Shown piece after piece: positions 31,943-41,076 of a stretch of DNA of 64,000 bases (position 1 is the stretch's first letter; each line of letters starts with the position of its first letter). The notes beneath the pieces were generated by a model, which made no database searches, was not told the origin of the DNA, and worked only from the letters and a program-made list of their open reading frames with translations. The position numbers and the translations under genes were made by a program. Origin of the DNA: Phaseolus vulgaris (Eukaryota > Streptophyta > Magnoliopsida > Fabales > Fabaceae); assembly GCF_000499845.2 (NCBI RefSeq), contig NC_023749.2:28544381-28608380 (forward strand). Reading direction: 5' to 3'.

Positions 31943-32463
31943 CCTTATCGCTCTTGTGTGATTTAAGGCAACAGTTTAAAGATTATCGCATGCATTCAGT
32001 TTAAAGTTTTTAAGTCCTCATCGCTCTCGTGCGATCGGAGGCATTAGTATAAAGTTTAAAAGTCCTCAACGCCCTTGTGCGTTTTGAGATGATAGAGAGA
32101 AGATTGAAAGGTCCTTCTCGCCTTGAGCGGGTGCAGGCAAGAATAGATTGCAAGACCTCTTTGTTGTAAGCCAGTTGAGGCAAGTTTGAAAGTCCTCAGT
32201 GCATCCAGGAGGGATGAGGTATCACCCCTGGGCAAGTTGAGGCACTAGAGAAAGTCCTTCTCACCCTCGAGTGAGTTCAGGCAAGTTGAAACTGAAAAGT
32301 CAGGGGTGTTAATGATCTTAAATGTGGAGGAGGAAGGTTGATGGAAAACGCCTCCTCTCTTTAAGTGAAACATCAATATTGGCCTAGTAAAACCTGTTAA
32401 AGCTTCCGCGTTTGCGGGCGTTCTGAAGATAGATAAAATCCTTCTCGTCTTGAACGAGCTCAT
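31943..32463 (+). repeat. Array of about seven short hairpins with covarying stems
   Basis: Each unit follows a (a)gtcct(t/c) lead. Core stems and loops are: 31947-31961 ATCGC-TCTTGT-GTGAT (one G-T), 32020-32035 ATCGC-TCTCGT-GCGAT, 32068-32083 AACGC-CCTTGT-GCGTT, 32117-32131 CTCGC-CTTGA-GCGGG (one T-G), 32260-32275 CTCAC-CCTCGA-GTGAG, 32444-32458 CTCGT-CTTGA-ACGAG. The unit at 32194-32219 has an outer CCTCA/TGAGG or an inner CATCC/GGATG pairing. Outer CCT…AGG pairs extend several units. Stem bases change on both sides together, while the loop keeps a cytyg-like core. Confidence 0.75.
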
Positions 32464-32548
32464 GTGCGGTGTGAAGGGTGGAAAAGGTTAAAGGGTGGCT
32501 GAGGTAGGTTCACAGTGAACACCTCACTATCCGGATCATTGTTTTAAA

Positions 32549-32757
32549 ACTCAGGGAGGTAGGGAGGGATCCGAAAGGCAGCTTTACCCCCAGATGAGGG
32601 AACAATGATCAAGTTATTTCAGGTTAAAGGCTCAGGGAAGGTAGAGGGGGATCCGTAAAAGGCACCTCCCTTTCCTAGATGAGTGGATGGTAGTAAAGAT
32701 TGGAAGCTCAGAGAGGTAGAGAGAGATCCGCAAGGCAGCTCTCCTCCCAGATGAGTA
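32549..32757 (+). repeat. Three imperfect tandem repeats (ctcag…gatccg…cagatgag)
   Basis: Copies start at about 32549, 32630 and 32706. Each has ctcagrgagg-tagrgrgrgatccg, then aaggcagct or its variants, then a pyrimidine run and cagatgag. Period is about 75-82 bp. Within each copy the purine run (gggaggtagggaggg) and the later pyrimidine run (ctcctccc) can pair. Function unknown. Confidence 0.7.
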
Positions 32758-34544
32758 AAGATAACCACTCAAAGTTATGAGGTAGCTCCATAGAGGACGC
32801 CTTTCCAGTTAAAAGAAAAATGACATTGCCGAAAGCCTGTGGCTTTAAGATTGAGATGGCAAGAGGATTACACAGCGAGAACTAGATCAGCGGAGTTTTG
32901 GGCGATGACATAGAAATACACATTTCACTTGGCAGATCGGGCAACGGTATCTAAAATACTAGATTGACTTGCACCTCCTGCCCAACAAGTGATTTTACGT
33001 TAAATGTTATTGCTATAAGTTAACAGTTTATTCAGGATAATTTGATTTTTAGAAAATTAAGTGTCAGTTTGTGCTGAGTTAATTTGGTTAAGCAAATTTA
33101 GCCAGTTACATCAGATAATTGCACAACAGACAAAGGTAAAGATATACAAAGCTAAGATAGATTGAATTGCCATAAACAGGTGATGTCGCATATACAAAAG
33201 TAGTTTATACAAGATGAGAGTTATTACAGATAAATCAAAAAGTTCAATGTAAGAGTTTCCAAGATAATAAGGTTGAAGTGGCGGATGAAAGCAGTTAAAT
33301 CGAAGGCGTGATCTTGCCATCCACCACTTCATTGTACACAGAGAATTTAGAGAGGTCGAGATCGGGAAATTCACAAGCAAACTGCTCCAGAGCGGCCCCA
33401 AAGCCTGAGGTTAGAACATGCGCGGCATTGAGTTGAAGTTCGTCGATCTTCTTCTTGAGCTCACTATTCTCTTCATGCACTTGGGCAAGCTCCATGGTAG
33501 TTTTGCTCAGTTCTTCAGATTTTTTATCCCGTTCTGTTTTGATTTGTCCTAGAAGGCCTTCTCTCTCAGCTGATCTTTCCTTTAGTGTAGCCATCTCGGC
33601 CTTGTCGGTTTCGTGGGCCTTTTCCAACTCAAATGTTTTGACCTTCAAAGAAACAATCCTATTCTCTAACTCAACAGCTTCTTGAAGCTTGGCATCCAGC
33701 CTTTGGCGCAGATCAGCATTATCTTCGCGCAAACTTCGAAGCTCAGCATTGAGGGCATTTTCTACTCGCGAGAACTCTAGCCCTTGCATCGTTGTGTCAC
33801 ATCTAAGCTTGTCGGCTTGAGCTCTCGCGGTGTTTGCCTCTTCTTGATGAAGGCAGTTGTCGATTTCAAACTTGTTCAAGGAGTCCTTCAGGGCTTCACC
33901 AACAATTTGGGGAAGGCGTTTCTCCAAATTTTCAACAGCTATGTCACTGAAGTGTGCAGTGAAGGACTTCAGAGCTTCCTGGAGAGGAGCTGGAAGCGTT
34001 CGAGCTGGATGAGGAGTTGTTGGTTGATTCTCACCACCACCACCTTCATCAGGTTGGATGGTAAGAGCAGCTTCAGGGTGTGGTGGTGAGGAGGGTTGCT
34101 CAGCTGCAGGTTGAGGGGATGTTTGGGTATCAGCAAGTTGCTCTTGGGAATTCCCAGCAGTGGAGGCATTTGAAGGAAGAGCGTCGTCAGCAGATTCAAA
34201 TGGTGTGGAAGCGCTTAGGGGGTTTTCTGCGTAGTCGGGGGTGACGCCTTCATTCGCAGATGATTCAACAGCAGTTGCTCTTTTCCTTTTAAAGGCCGAT
34301 TCTTCTTGAGGGCTCTCATCCTCTTCCTCATCAGAGACCACCCTAGCAGCTTTCCTTTTGGTCTTCTTTAATGGCGGCTCTCTTTGTTCAAGGGCAGGGG
34401 GAACTAGGCCAACTGTTGGAGATTTGCCACGTGCTGCAGCAGTTTCTGCAACGGAGTTGGGAATGGTTTGGGAGCCCGCCTCCAAGTTGTGTAGTTCGGC
34501 AATGGAGTGCAGTCTAGCCATCTGTTCTTTTACCAACATCGTAT

Positions 34545-34748
34545 CTGCATAAGAGGAACAAGATTTACAAACTAGCACAGAGAATTTTGAGAGTTAATAG
34601 TGTGCAGAAAAGCAAGTAACGTGAACAAACGCATGAGTTAGCTAGTGAAGACTGAGTGCAAACCAGAATAACACAAACAAAGGCGATAAAAGATAGTATG
34701 ATTTGGGACACAGGGAAAAGGGAATTTGGAGATGAGGGGAAAACAAAC
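34545..34748 (-). other. Coding intron of the antisense gene
   Basis: This is a 204-base GT-AG interval on the minus strand. The exon 1 frame (…LDFHI, plus one base) and the exon 2 frame (…TMLVKEQMA) join in phase 1 across it. The acceptor is preceded by a T-rich tract (tcttgttcctcttatgcag). Confidence 0.7.
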
Positions 34749-35230
34749 CAATATGGAAGTCCAACTGATCTTCATGGAATTCAAAGGTAATTATGGAGGA
34801 GGTGGGCAGAGTGATGTTGGAAGAAGCGACTCCTTTCCAGAAATTGCACAAGTCTTTATCGAGGTCCCCCATCTTCTTTGGACTCCTTGCCCTTCTAAAG
34901 TTGTCTTTAGATTCTTTCTTTCCCTTATTCACCCAATACAAGGGAAATCCGTCGAGGAGGGTGGGGTCTTGATCGTTATGGCAAACATGAACGAATTTTC
35001 CTTTCCAGTCTTTGTAAGACTGCTGGAAGATGGAGAGGATGGACCTCCCAGCAATCCCACTGAGGCTAACCCATTGTCGATCACCTGGGTTTTTAGCCTC
35101 GAACAGGAACAGGAAGACATCAACGGAAGCTGGATGCCCCAAATGTGCGCACATGATTTGATAGGCCCTAACGAACGCCCAGCTGTTGGGGTGTAGTTGG
35201 GCAGGGGCTATGTCCAGTTCAGTTAGAAAC

Positions 35231-36218
35231 TGATGAGAATCAAATAAAGGAGGCTTTTATTAATGGAGGAAGAGGACATCCACCCTCACATTTGAAGTTC
35301 TTCCTTCTAGTCTTCTCAAAATTAAAAGAAGACATAAAATAAAGAAGAGGCCCAAGCCCAAAGCCCAAGCCCAAGCCCAAGAAGGCCAAAGCCCAAAGAG
35401 CCCAAGTCCATCCCATGAGGGGCAAGGCCAAACTTTGAAATACTCTTGTATAGTTTTAGGAGGTGTGGTTATTAAATAAAGGACTGTGAAAATGTAAAAT
35501 AAAGTCACATTACCCATGTGACTTAGGAGAGTGGTGTAGGTGTAGTTTTTGGGAGGTGTCAGAGTAGAAAAAGGTCACACCTCCCATGTGACTTGTTTTT
35601 GGTGGGAATTTCAAATGAGTTTATTTGAAATTTCCCACCTATTTTTCAGCACCTTAGGCTATAAATAGAGGTGCTTCCTTTGTAAAATTCAGATTGGAAT
35701 TAATCTAAGAAAACTCTACTCAAATTTTGAGTGATCATTGGAGAGCTTTTGAGCCTTCTTCTCTAGTCTTATCTTGATGGATCCATGGAGTCCTCAAGTG
35801 GCGGCAGCAACTCTTATCTAGGAGCATTCCACACTTCTAGTGGCGAGATCATCCAACATCCTTCCATCTTCATGAGCAATTCTTCTCTCCTTCCTTTCTC
35901 CTCTTTCTATTGTTTTTGTTAGTTTGTGTTCTTGAGTTTTGGTTTGATGTTCTTGCTGTTTTTATGAGTTTTTGGTTCGACAGTTTTATAATTCTGTCCA
36001 TTCATCTTGTTCCTTTGTTTTTCTTGCTAATTTGTTCGGTTCAATTTGACTATAATTGGTTCATCCAAATGAGTTTGGGATTTGGTACTAGTTTTTGGTG
36101 AGTTCTTATCTTAGAACAATGATCCAACTCTAAGAAAAGTGCCTCTATAATGTCCAACTCAAGGTGATTCCTAAGAAGGTCAAGAACCTTTCTCTATGTG
36201 GCTAGTGGAATCGCATCA
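35231..36218 (+). mobile_element. Solo LTR, family S, inside the antisense gene
   Basis: 988 bp from TGATGAGAATC to ATCGCATCA (inverted ends TGATG/CATCA). Flanks are gaaac (35226-35230) and gaagc (36219-36223), a target duplication with one mismatch. A TATAAATAG box at 35660-35668 gives plus orientation. A gcccaa-type hexamer array lies at about 35350-35405 and accounts for the Leu/Gly-rich ORFs on the minus strand. A second copy of the same family is at 50311-51295. Confidence 0.9.
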
Positions 36219-36728
36219 GAAGCTCTCTTTCAAAGCGGGTGAGGGGAAGGCGAAGTCTGACCTTCTTGAAGACGGTAGTATAGATGAAGAAAAATGGTTC
36301 ACCGTTGTTCCCTTGGCCATCGGTGCATACGGGTTCTCTAGGAAAACAAGGGTGAACGGTGACTTTGTCGTCATGTTCTTTGCTAAACGAAAGGTGGGCC
36401 TTATCAGCTCTCTTGAGACGAAGAACGGCGGGTTCTGTGTTAATGGAGGAAGTTTCACTCAGCAAAGTTGAGGTGGCCCAAGGATATAGTTTTCTGTAGT
36501 CATAAAGGGGTTTCACAGGTTCTTCAGTTTGTGGTGGAGTTGGTTGTGGTTGGTTGGGTTGAGAAGGTGCGGGTCTCTCAGCTTGGTTTGAAGGGATATT
36601 GGGATCCCTCGGTGGATTGTGAGAGGAGGAAGGGTTTTGTGAAGGATTGACTCTGCGAGTCTTTGGTGGAAGGTTTCGGAAAGACAAAGGTAGGTTTGGG
36701 ATGTTTCTTGTACGAGCCATTGGAAGAG

Positions 36729-36955
36729 CTGCAAAGAAGGTAAAAAGGGAAGAGATGAAGGTTTATAAACAGAATGATTTGATTGAAAGGAAGAAAACAA
36801 CATGAACAAGGGGGGCTCGCAAAGAGAAAACGTAATAGAGAAAACCTAAATACAGAAAAATAGAGCAACCCACAACGTATGCTTCAGAACAGTTAATGGA
36901 TGATGCAAACCGATTAAAATACAGCAAATGTCAGTGGGAGGAAGAAAAACGTTAC
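36729..36955 (-). other. Probable 5'-UTR intron of the antisense gene
   Basis: On the minus strand CAAAAG|GTAACGTTTTTC (donor) lies 227 bases before a strong pyrimidine-rich acceptor, CTTCCC…CTTCTTTGCAG|CTCTTCCA, which is eight bases before the ATG at 36720. No coding is affected. Splicing is inferred from sequence only. Confidence 0.5.
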
Positions 36956-37262
36956 CTTTTGATGATCGGAAGTGCTTTGAGAAAGACGATGATTGAGGGA
37001 GATGAAGGGTCCGCAAGAGTATTTCGAACGCTATGAGTAAAGAATAGAGTAATGAAACAGTGAAGTGGCGGAGGGTTTTAAGAGTTTTGAACGATGCAGG
37101 AAGCGCAAACGAAAACAAATAATGGCTGTTCCACGTGTGGGTTGATTGAAGGGGGTTGGGGAAATGTTGAATCAGTAAATAGTACAAGTGTTAGCACGCA
37201 GAGCCACGTAGATCGCCGAGAATTCGACTTCTTAGTCTTTTCGCTGGACAAGTCACAGCTTA
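36956..37262 (-). promoter_or_regulatory. Probable upstream and promoter region of the antisense gene
   Basis: The sequence between the proposed 5' exon and the T2 polypurine tract has no coding frame in either direction that I can support. The minus strand is pyrimidine-rich (CATCTCCCTCAATCATCG), as in many plant 5' leaders. No clear TATA box was found. Confidence 0.35.
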
Positions 37263-37277
37263 AGACTGGGGGGCTTG
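37263..37277 (+). promoter_or_regulatory. Polypurine tract of T2
   Basis: agactggggggcttg immediately precedes TGTACCGG, the LTR start. A G-run of this form is usual before the 3' LTR in Tat elements, and fixes the LTR edge and plus orientation. Confidence 0.75.
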
Positions 37278-38266
37278 TGTACCGGTCAGGTCATCGGGTG
37301 TGATGGCGTGGATAGTAAGTCTATGTGGAGCATACTTGGAGGGACACGTGGTCGAGAGAAAGACGAGTAGTCAAGAAGTTAACATAGTCGCCATTCGTTG
37401 AAGCGGCGTTCTTTAGTGTACATAGTCGGTTGTCGCCAGAGTTTCGTATCATCGCCGTGTTTGAGAATAGAAGATCAAGTGGTCAGGAATCGGCGTAAGA
37501 AGCACATCGCCGGATGTTTCAGTAAACTTAGTTAAAGTTGTTAGGAGGTTCAGGCGTGTAAACATCAGCACGGAACATAGAGGTTAAGATACAAGGTGAT
37601 CATGTCCTAGCATGAGAAGTGAGTTAGAGGAAGCAGCTTGCTCATCGGTGATAGGGTTTCCCAGAATGGACATTCATTGATAGCAAGGTTTCCTTAGCTA
37701 GAACATGCATGGCGTGTCAATGAAGAAGGTGGCACTTGCGACAGGCGATACCACAGAGGTGGTGTACTCTGTTGCATCCTGGTACTTGCTTTGTCAGGTG
37801 TGCATTCCAGAGTGTGTTACGTGCTAGGTTACTCCTTGTATGGGTAACTTAGTCGCGTAACGAGATACATAGAAATGACGCTTGAGTTACTTTAGCCCCA
37901 GATGATGACACGTGTAAAGTTGGATACGAGCCACGTGTCCAAAGGTGTAACTGTCTGGAGAGAGAAAATGCCTAGGTATAAAAGCTGAACTTAACAGAAT
38001 TTCAAGGGGGGGGAATTCATTACGATTCATTTTCTTAGAGAGGGCACTTGAGCACGGTTCCACAGAATCCAGTTTCTCTGAGTTTTTGGTGTTCCTGCTG
38101 TTGACTTGACAGTCGGAGTGCACCGGCCGCAGTGGCGCTATTCTGTAATTTTAGGTTCTCAAAGAGGAAATCTGGAACGAAGACTTGAAATGCACATGGC
38201 GTTGAAGTTGGTGAGTGTAGGTCGTGACGAGGCAACATTCTTGCATTTAGTCAACCGGCTGGATCA
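37278..38266 (+). mobile_element. 3' LTR of T2
   Basis: 989 bp from TGTACCGGTC to CGGCTGGATCA. TATAAAAG box at 37977-37984. The 3' part (cggagtgcaccggccgcag, then gtcgtgacgaggcaac, agtcaaccgg) is shared with the LTR at 63684-64000 and, less closely, with the solo LTR at 443-1419. Beyond 38266 the sequence passes within about 65 bp into Athila gag. Confidence 0.85.
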
Positions 38267-38331
38267 GTACAAGTTGTCCATACCATCAGATTAATGAACA
38301 ACTTCTAATAAAATATTTTTACGAGGGTCTG

Positions 38332-39132
38332 ATGGCTAGTGATAGACAGATGATAGATGCGGCCAGTGGAGGAGCGCTAGTTGACAAGACGTCAGCCGCT
38401 GCAAAACAATTGATTGAGATCATGGCTTCTAACAATCAACAATTCCACACACGTAGCAACTTTGCAACACCTGTTCGTGGAGTTCATGAGATGACAACCA
38501 ATTATGCAGTTGATCATGCTCAGATGAAGGCACAATTACATGATCTCATATCCATGATGAAGCAGCTAACTATGCCTCAGATGGTTGCAAGGGTATGTGG
38601 AATTTGCATCGCTAACCATGCCACTGATGCTTGCCCCACTCTTCAAGAAGTTGAAGGAGGAAACAATGTTGAATGTCCTCAAGCTTATGTTGCAAACATC
38701 TTTAATGGTGGTAGACAGTCTAACCCACCTCAACAACTATTCAACCATTATTTGTCCACTAATAAGTATAATCCGGGTTGGAGGAATCATCTGAATCTTA
38801 GATGGGGTAACTCACAGCAACAACAACCATCCCCACCACCAGTTGTTGTATCAGAAAAACGTGGATGTTCACTGGAGGATGTAATAAAGCACATGGCTGA
38901 AGTTAATACGCAATTCCAACAGAGAACAACTGAAATAGTACAAAGAGCAGATGAAAGAATGCAAAGAACAGAGGTAAGCATTCATAACTTGGAAAATCAG
39001 TTTGGTCAGTTAGCCACTCATATGAATGAGATGAATTCCAAAGGGACTGATAAGCTTCCCTCCTAGACGACCATCAATCCAAATAATGTCAGTGCCATCA
39101 CTCTGAGAAGTGGTACTCAGTTTCAAGCACCT
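38332..39132 (+). pseudogene. Athila copy B: gag C-terminal part
   Basis: A 244-residue frame (MASDRQMIDAASGGALVDKT…) contains Athila gag landmarks: AAAKQLIEIMASNNQQF, a zinc-knuckle-like CGICIANHATDACP (one residue short of C-x2-C-x4-H-x4-C), YNPGWRNHLNLRWGN and HNLENQFGQLATHMNE. It ends in TAG at 39064-39066. The frame continues in phase after the stop with VSAITLRSGTQ into the protease region. Gag would coat element RNA. The single stop and the altered knuckle suggest it is dead. Confidence 0.85.
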
Positions 39133-40272
39133 GTGCGAAAATCCACCAAAGTAGACGATCAACTGAAATCGTCTAACACCTCCAACATTACTACTCCTCC
39201 AGCGAATGATGATCAAAGAAGGGTCAACACAAAGAATAATGACATGGATGCTCCTCCTAGACTATCTCATGAAGATGATGTACAAGGAGAAACTGTTAGT
39301 CTTGACAAACCAACTATTCCTCTTCCTTTTCCAAAAAGAGTTGTTCAGACAAGCAGAAAAATGGAAGAGGCTGACAAGGAGATTCTCGAGACATTCAGAA
39401 AGGTCGAGGTGAACATTCCTCTGTTAGATGCTATTAGACAGATTCCTAGATATGCCAAATTTTTGAAGGATCTATGTACACATAAAAGGCGTCTTAAAGG
39501 GAACAAAAAGGTAAACATGGGAAGGAATGTTTCTGCTCTCATTGAAAAGCCGGTGGCAGCAATACCTTTATCTGTGTTTACTTCTTTGTCTCTTGGTCCT
39601 CTCAAACCCACAGGCGTAGTTATTCAACTCGCTAATAGGAGCACAGTTCAACCTGCAGGACTTATTGAAGATGTCCTTATTCAAGTAAATAAACTTGTTT
39701 TTCCTGCAGATTTCTACATTTTGGACATGGGTGGAGAGGATTCACATTCTGGTGCAACAACCATAATCTTGGGCAGACCTTTCTTGAAGAAAGCCCGCAC
39801 CAAGATTGATGTTCACGCAGGCACACTGACTATGGAGATTGGAGACAATCTAGTCCAATTCAATATCCTAGATGCTATGAACCACCTAGTTGAAGATCAC
39901 TTTGTGTATTATCTTGACATTTTGGATGATAATGTGTTGGATTTTTTAGAGGATTGTGATCTTTCTTATTTAATTGATTGGACAGACTCTGAGATAGATG
40001 AGTTTATATCATCTTATGGTCTAAACTGTTCTAACCTTTGTGATGCCGGTTTTGCAACTAAAGCAAATGTTGTTGATACACACTTGACAACATTAGATGA
40101 TTCTAACCCTGATAAATTAAAGGTTACTGAAGTTTCTCTCAGTAATAGACCATTACCGTCCATCATCCAACCGCCTTCACTTGAACTGAAGCCACTTCCA
40201 AATCATCTTAAGTATGCCTATTTGAAAAAAAAAGGAGCAACTTCCAGTGATTATCTCCACTGCTCTATCTGA
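39133..40272 (+). pseudogene. Athila copy B: protease region lacking its active site
   Basis: A 379-residue open frame equivalent to 6390-7485. Compared with copy A, exactly 35 codons are missing after VAAIP (about 39567), including the catalytic DLGAS segment. The frame stays open but the protease cannot work. The rest (LGPLKPTGVVIQLANRS, ILGRPFLKKART, the acidic DILDDNVLDFLEDCD linker) is intact. It ends by frameshift after YAYLKKK (A-run at 40226-40234). Confidence 0.88.
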
Positions 40273-41076
40273 TGAACAAGAGCAAAAACTGTTACAGGTG
40301 ATTAGAGAGCACAAGAAACCCATTGGCTGGACGGTGGCAAATATTCCAAGTATCAGCCCTGTTATTTGTATGCATAAAATTCTACTACAAGAAGGGACAA
40401 AATCTGTGAGACAGCCTCAACGTCGACTTAATCCCCAGATTCTTGATGTGGTGAAGAAAGTGATCAACAAGCTGCTACAAGTTGGTATCATATACCTATC
40501 TCTGACAGCACTTGGGTGAGTCCAATTCAACTTGTTCCTAAGAAATCTGGGATAACAGTGATAAAGAATGAGCGTAATGAACTTATTCCCACTAGAGTGC
40601 AGAACAACTGGAGAGTCTGTATTGATTATAGACGCGTGAATCAAGCCACACGGAAGGACCACTTTCCCCTTCCTTTCATCGATCAAATGCTTGAGCGCTT
40701 AGCTGGTAAGACACACTACTGTTTCTTGGATGGTTTTTCTGGCTATTTCCATATTTGGATTGCACCAGAAGATCAACACAAGACTACCTTTACCTGCCCC
40801 TTTGGAACCTTTGCTTATAGAAGGATGCCCTTTGGTTTGTGCAATGCCCCTGGAACCTTCTAGCGTTGTATTATGATCATATTTTCTGACTTGATTGAAC
40901 ATGGCATTGAACTTTTTATGGATGATTTCAGCATTTATGGTTCTTCTTTTAATGATTGTTTGACTAACCTTAGTAAGGTACTTGATAGGTGCATAGAAAA
41001 TAATCTTGTTTTAAGCTATGAAAAATGTCATTTTATGGTGTCACAAGGCATAGTCCTAGGCCATATAATTTCTTAA
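40247..41076 (+). pseudogene. Athila copy B: reverse transcriptase
   Basis: 40247-40519 carries the RT-preceding EQEQKLLQVIREHKKPIGWT and NIPSISPVICMHKI, a region absent from copy A. After a one-base loss near 40495 reading resumes at 40516-40863 (VPKKSG, WRVCIDYRRVNQATRKD, YCFLDGFSGY, RRMPFGLCNAPGTF), then TAG (40861-40863). 40873-41076 carries the catalytic FMDDFSIYG and the thumb, ending GHIIS and TAA as in copy A. One RT motif Asp is Gly here (FLDGFSGY versus FLDDFSGY). Inactive. Confidence 0.88.

Larger units (their letters stand above)
31747..33294 (+). other. T2 spacer between pol and the antisense gene
   Basis: This 1.5-kb stretch has no credible ORF. It contains two ordered repeat systems, each listed separately: short hairpins at 31943-32463 and three copies of a longer repeat at 32549-32757. 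Its last part (33000-33294) is the 3' flank of the antisense gene and probably holds its 3' UTR. Confidence 0.75.
33295..36720 (-). pseudogene. Antisense spliced gene of the Tat element (gypsy-type transposon protein), split by a solo LTR
   Basis: Coding starts MARTRNIPNLPLSFRNLPP at 36720 and runs, Pro/Ser-rich, to a conserved region (PLTRFERELL, then APAQLHPNSWAFVRAYQ and HPASVDVFLFLFE). This resembles the domain catalogued as Putative gypsy type transposon (PF04195; by memory, not searched). A solo LTR at 35231-36218 splits that domain. Removing it with one target copy leaves the frame intact. A phase-1 intron follows (34748-34545; donor TTG|GTTTGT, acceptor TATGCAG|AT). Exon 2 encodes a basic nuclear-signal-like LKKTKRKAARVV, acidic and Pro/Ser-rich parts, and a coiled coil of about 150 residues (ELRSLREDNADLRQRL…), ending GKITPSI. 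Its role in Tat elements is unknown. Confidence 0.8.
29642..38266 (+). mobile_element. Tat-lineage Ty3/gypsy element T2, 3' half
   Basis: It starts abruptly inside RNase H and continues through the second RNase H, integrase, a 1.5-kb hairpin-rich spacer, an antisense spliced gene, a polypurine tract (37263-37277) and a 3' LTR (37278-38266). Dual RNase H plus antisense ORFs between pol and the 3' LTR are known traits of the Tat lineage (Grande, Retand, Ogre relatives). The 5' half is missing, so no target duplication can be checked. Confidence 0.88.

Noticed and set aside
35240..35517. Leu/Gly/Trp-rich ORFs (also 50320-50642)
   Set aside because: They are translations of the gcccaa hexamer array in the solo LTR.
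36578..37187. Two minus ORFs of 96 and 113 residues upstream of the antisense gene
   Set aside because: They are in other frames over the proposed 5' UTR and intron and have low-complexity products.
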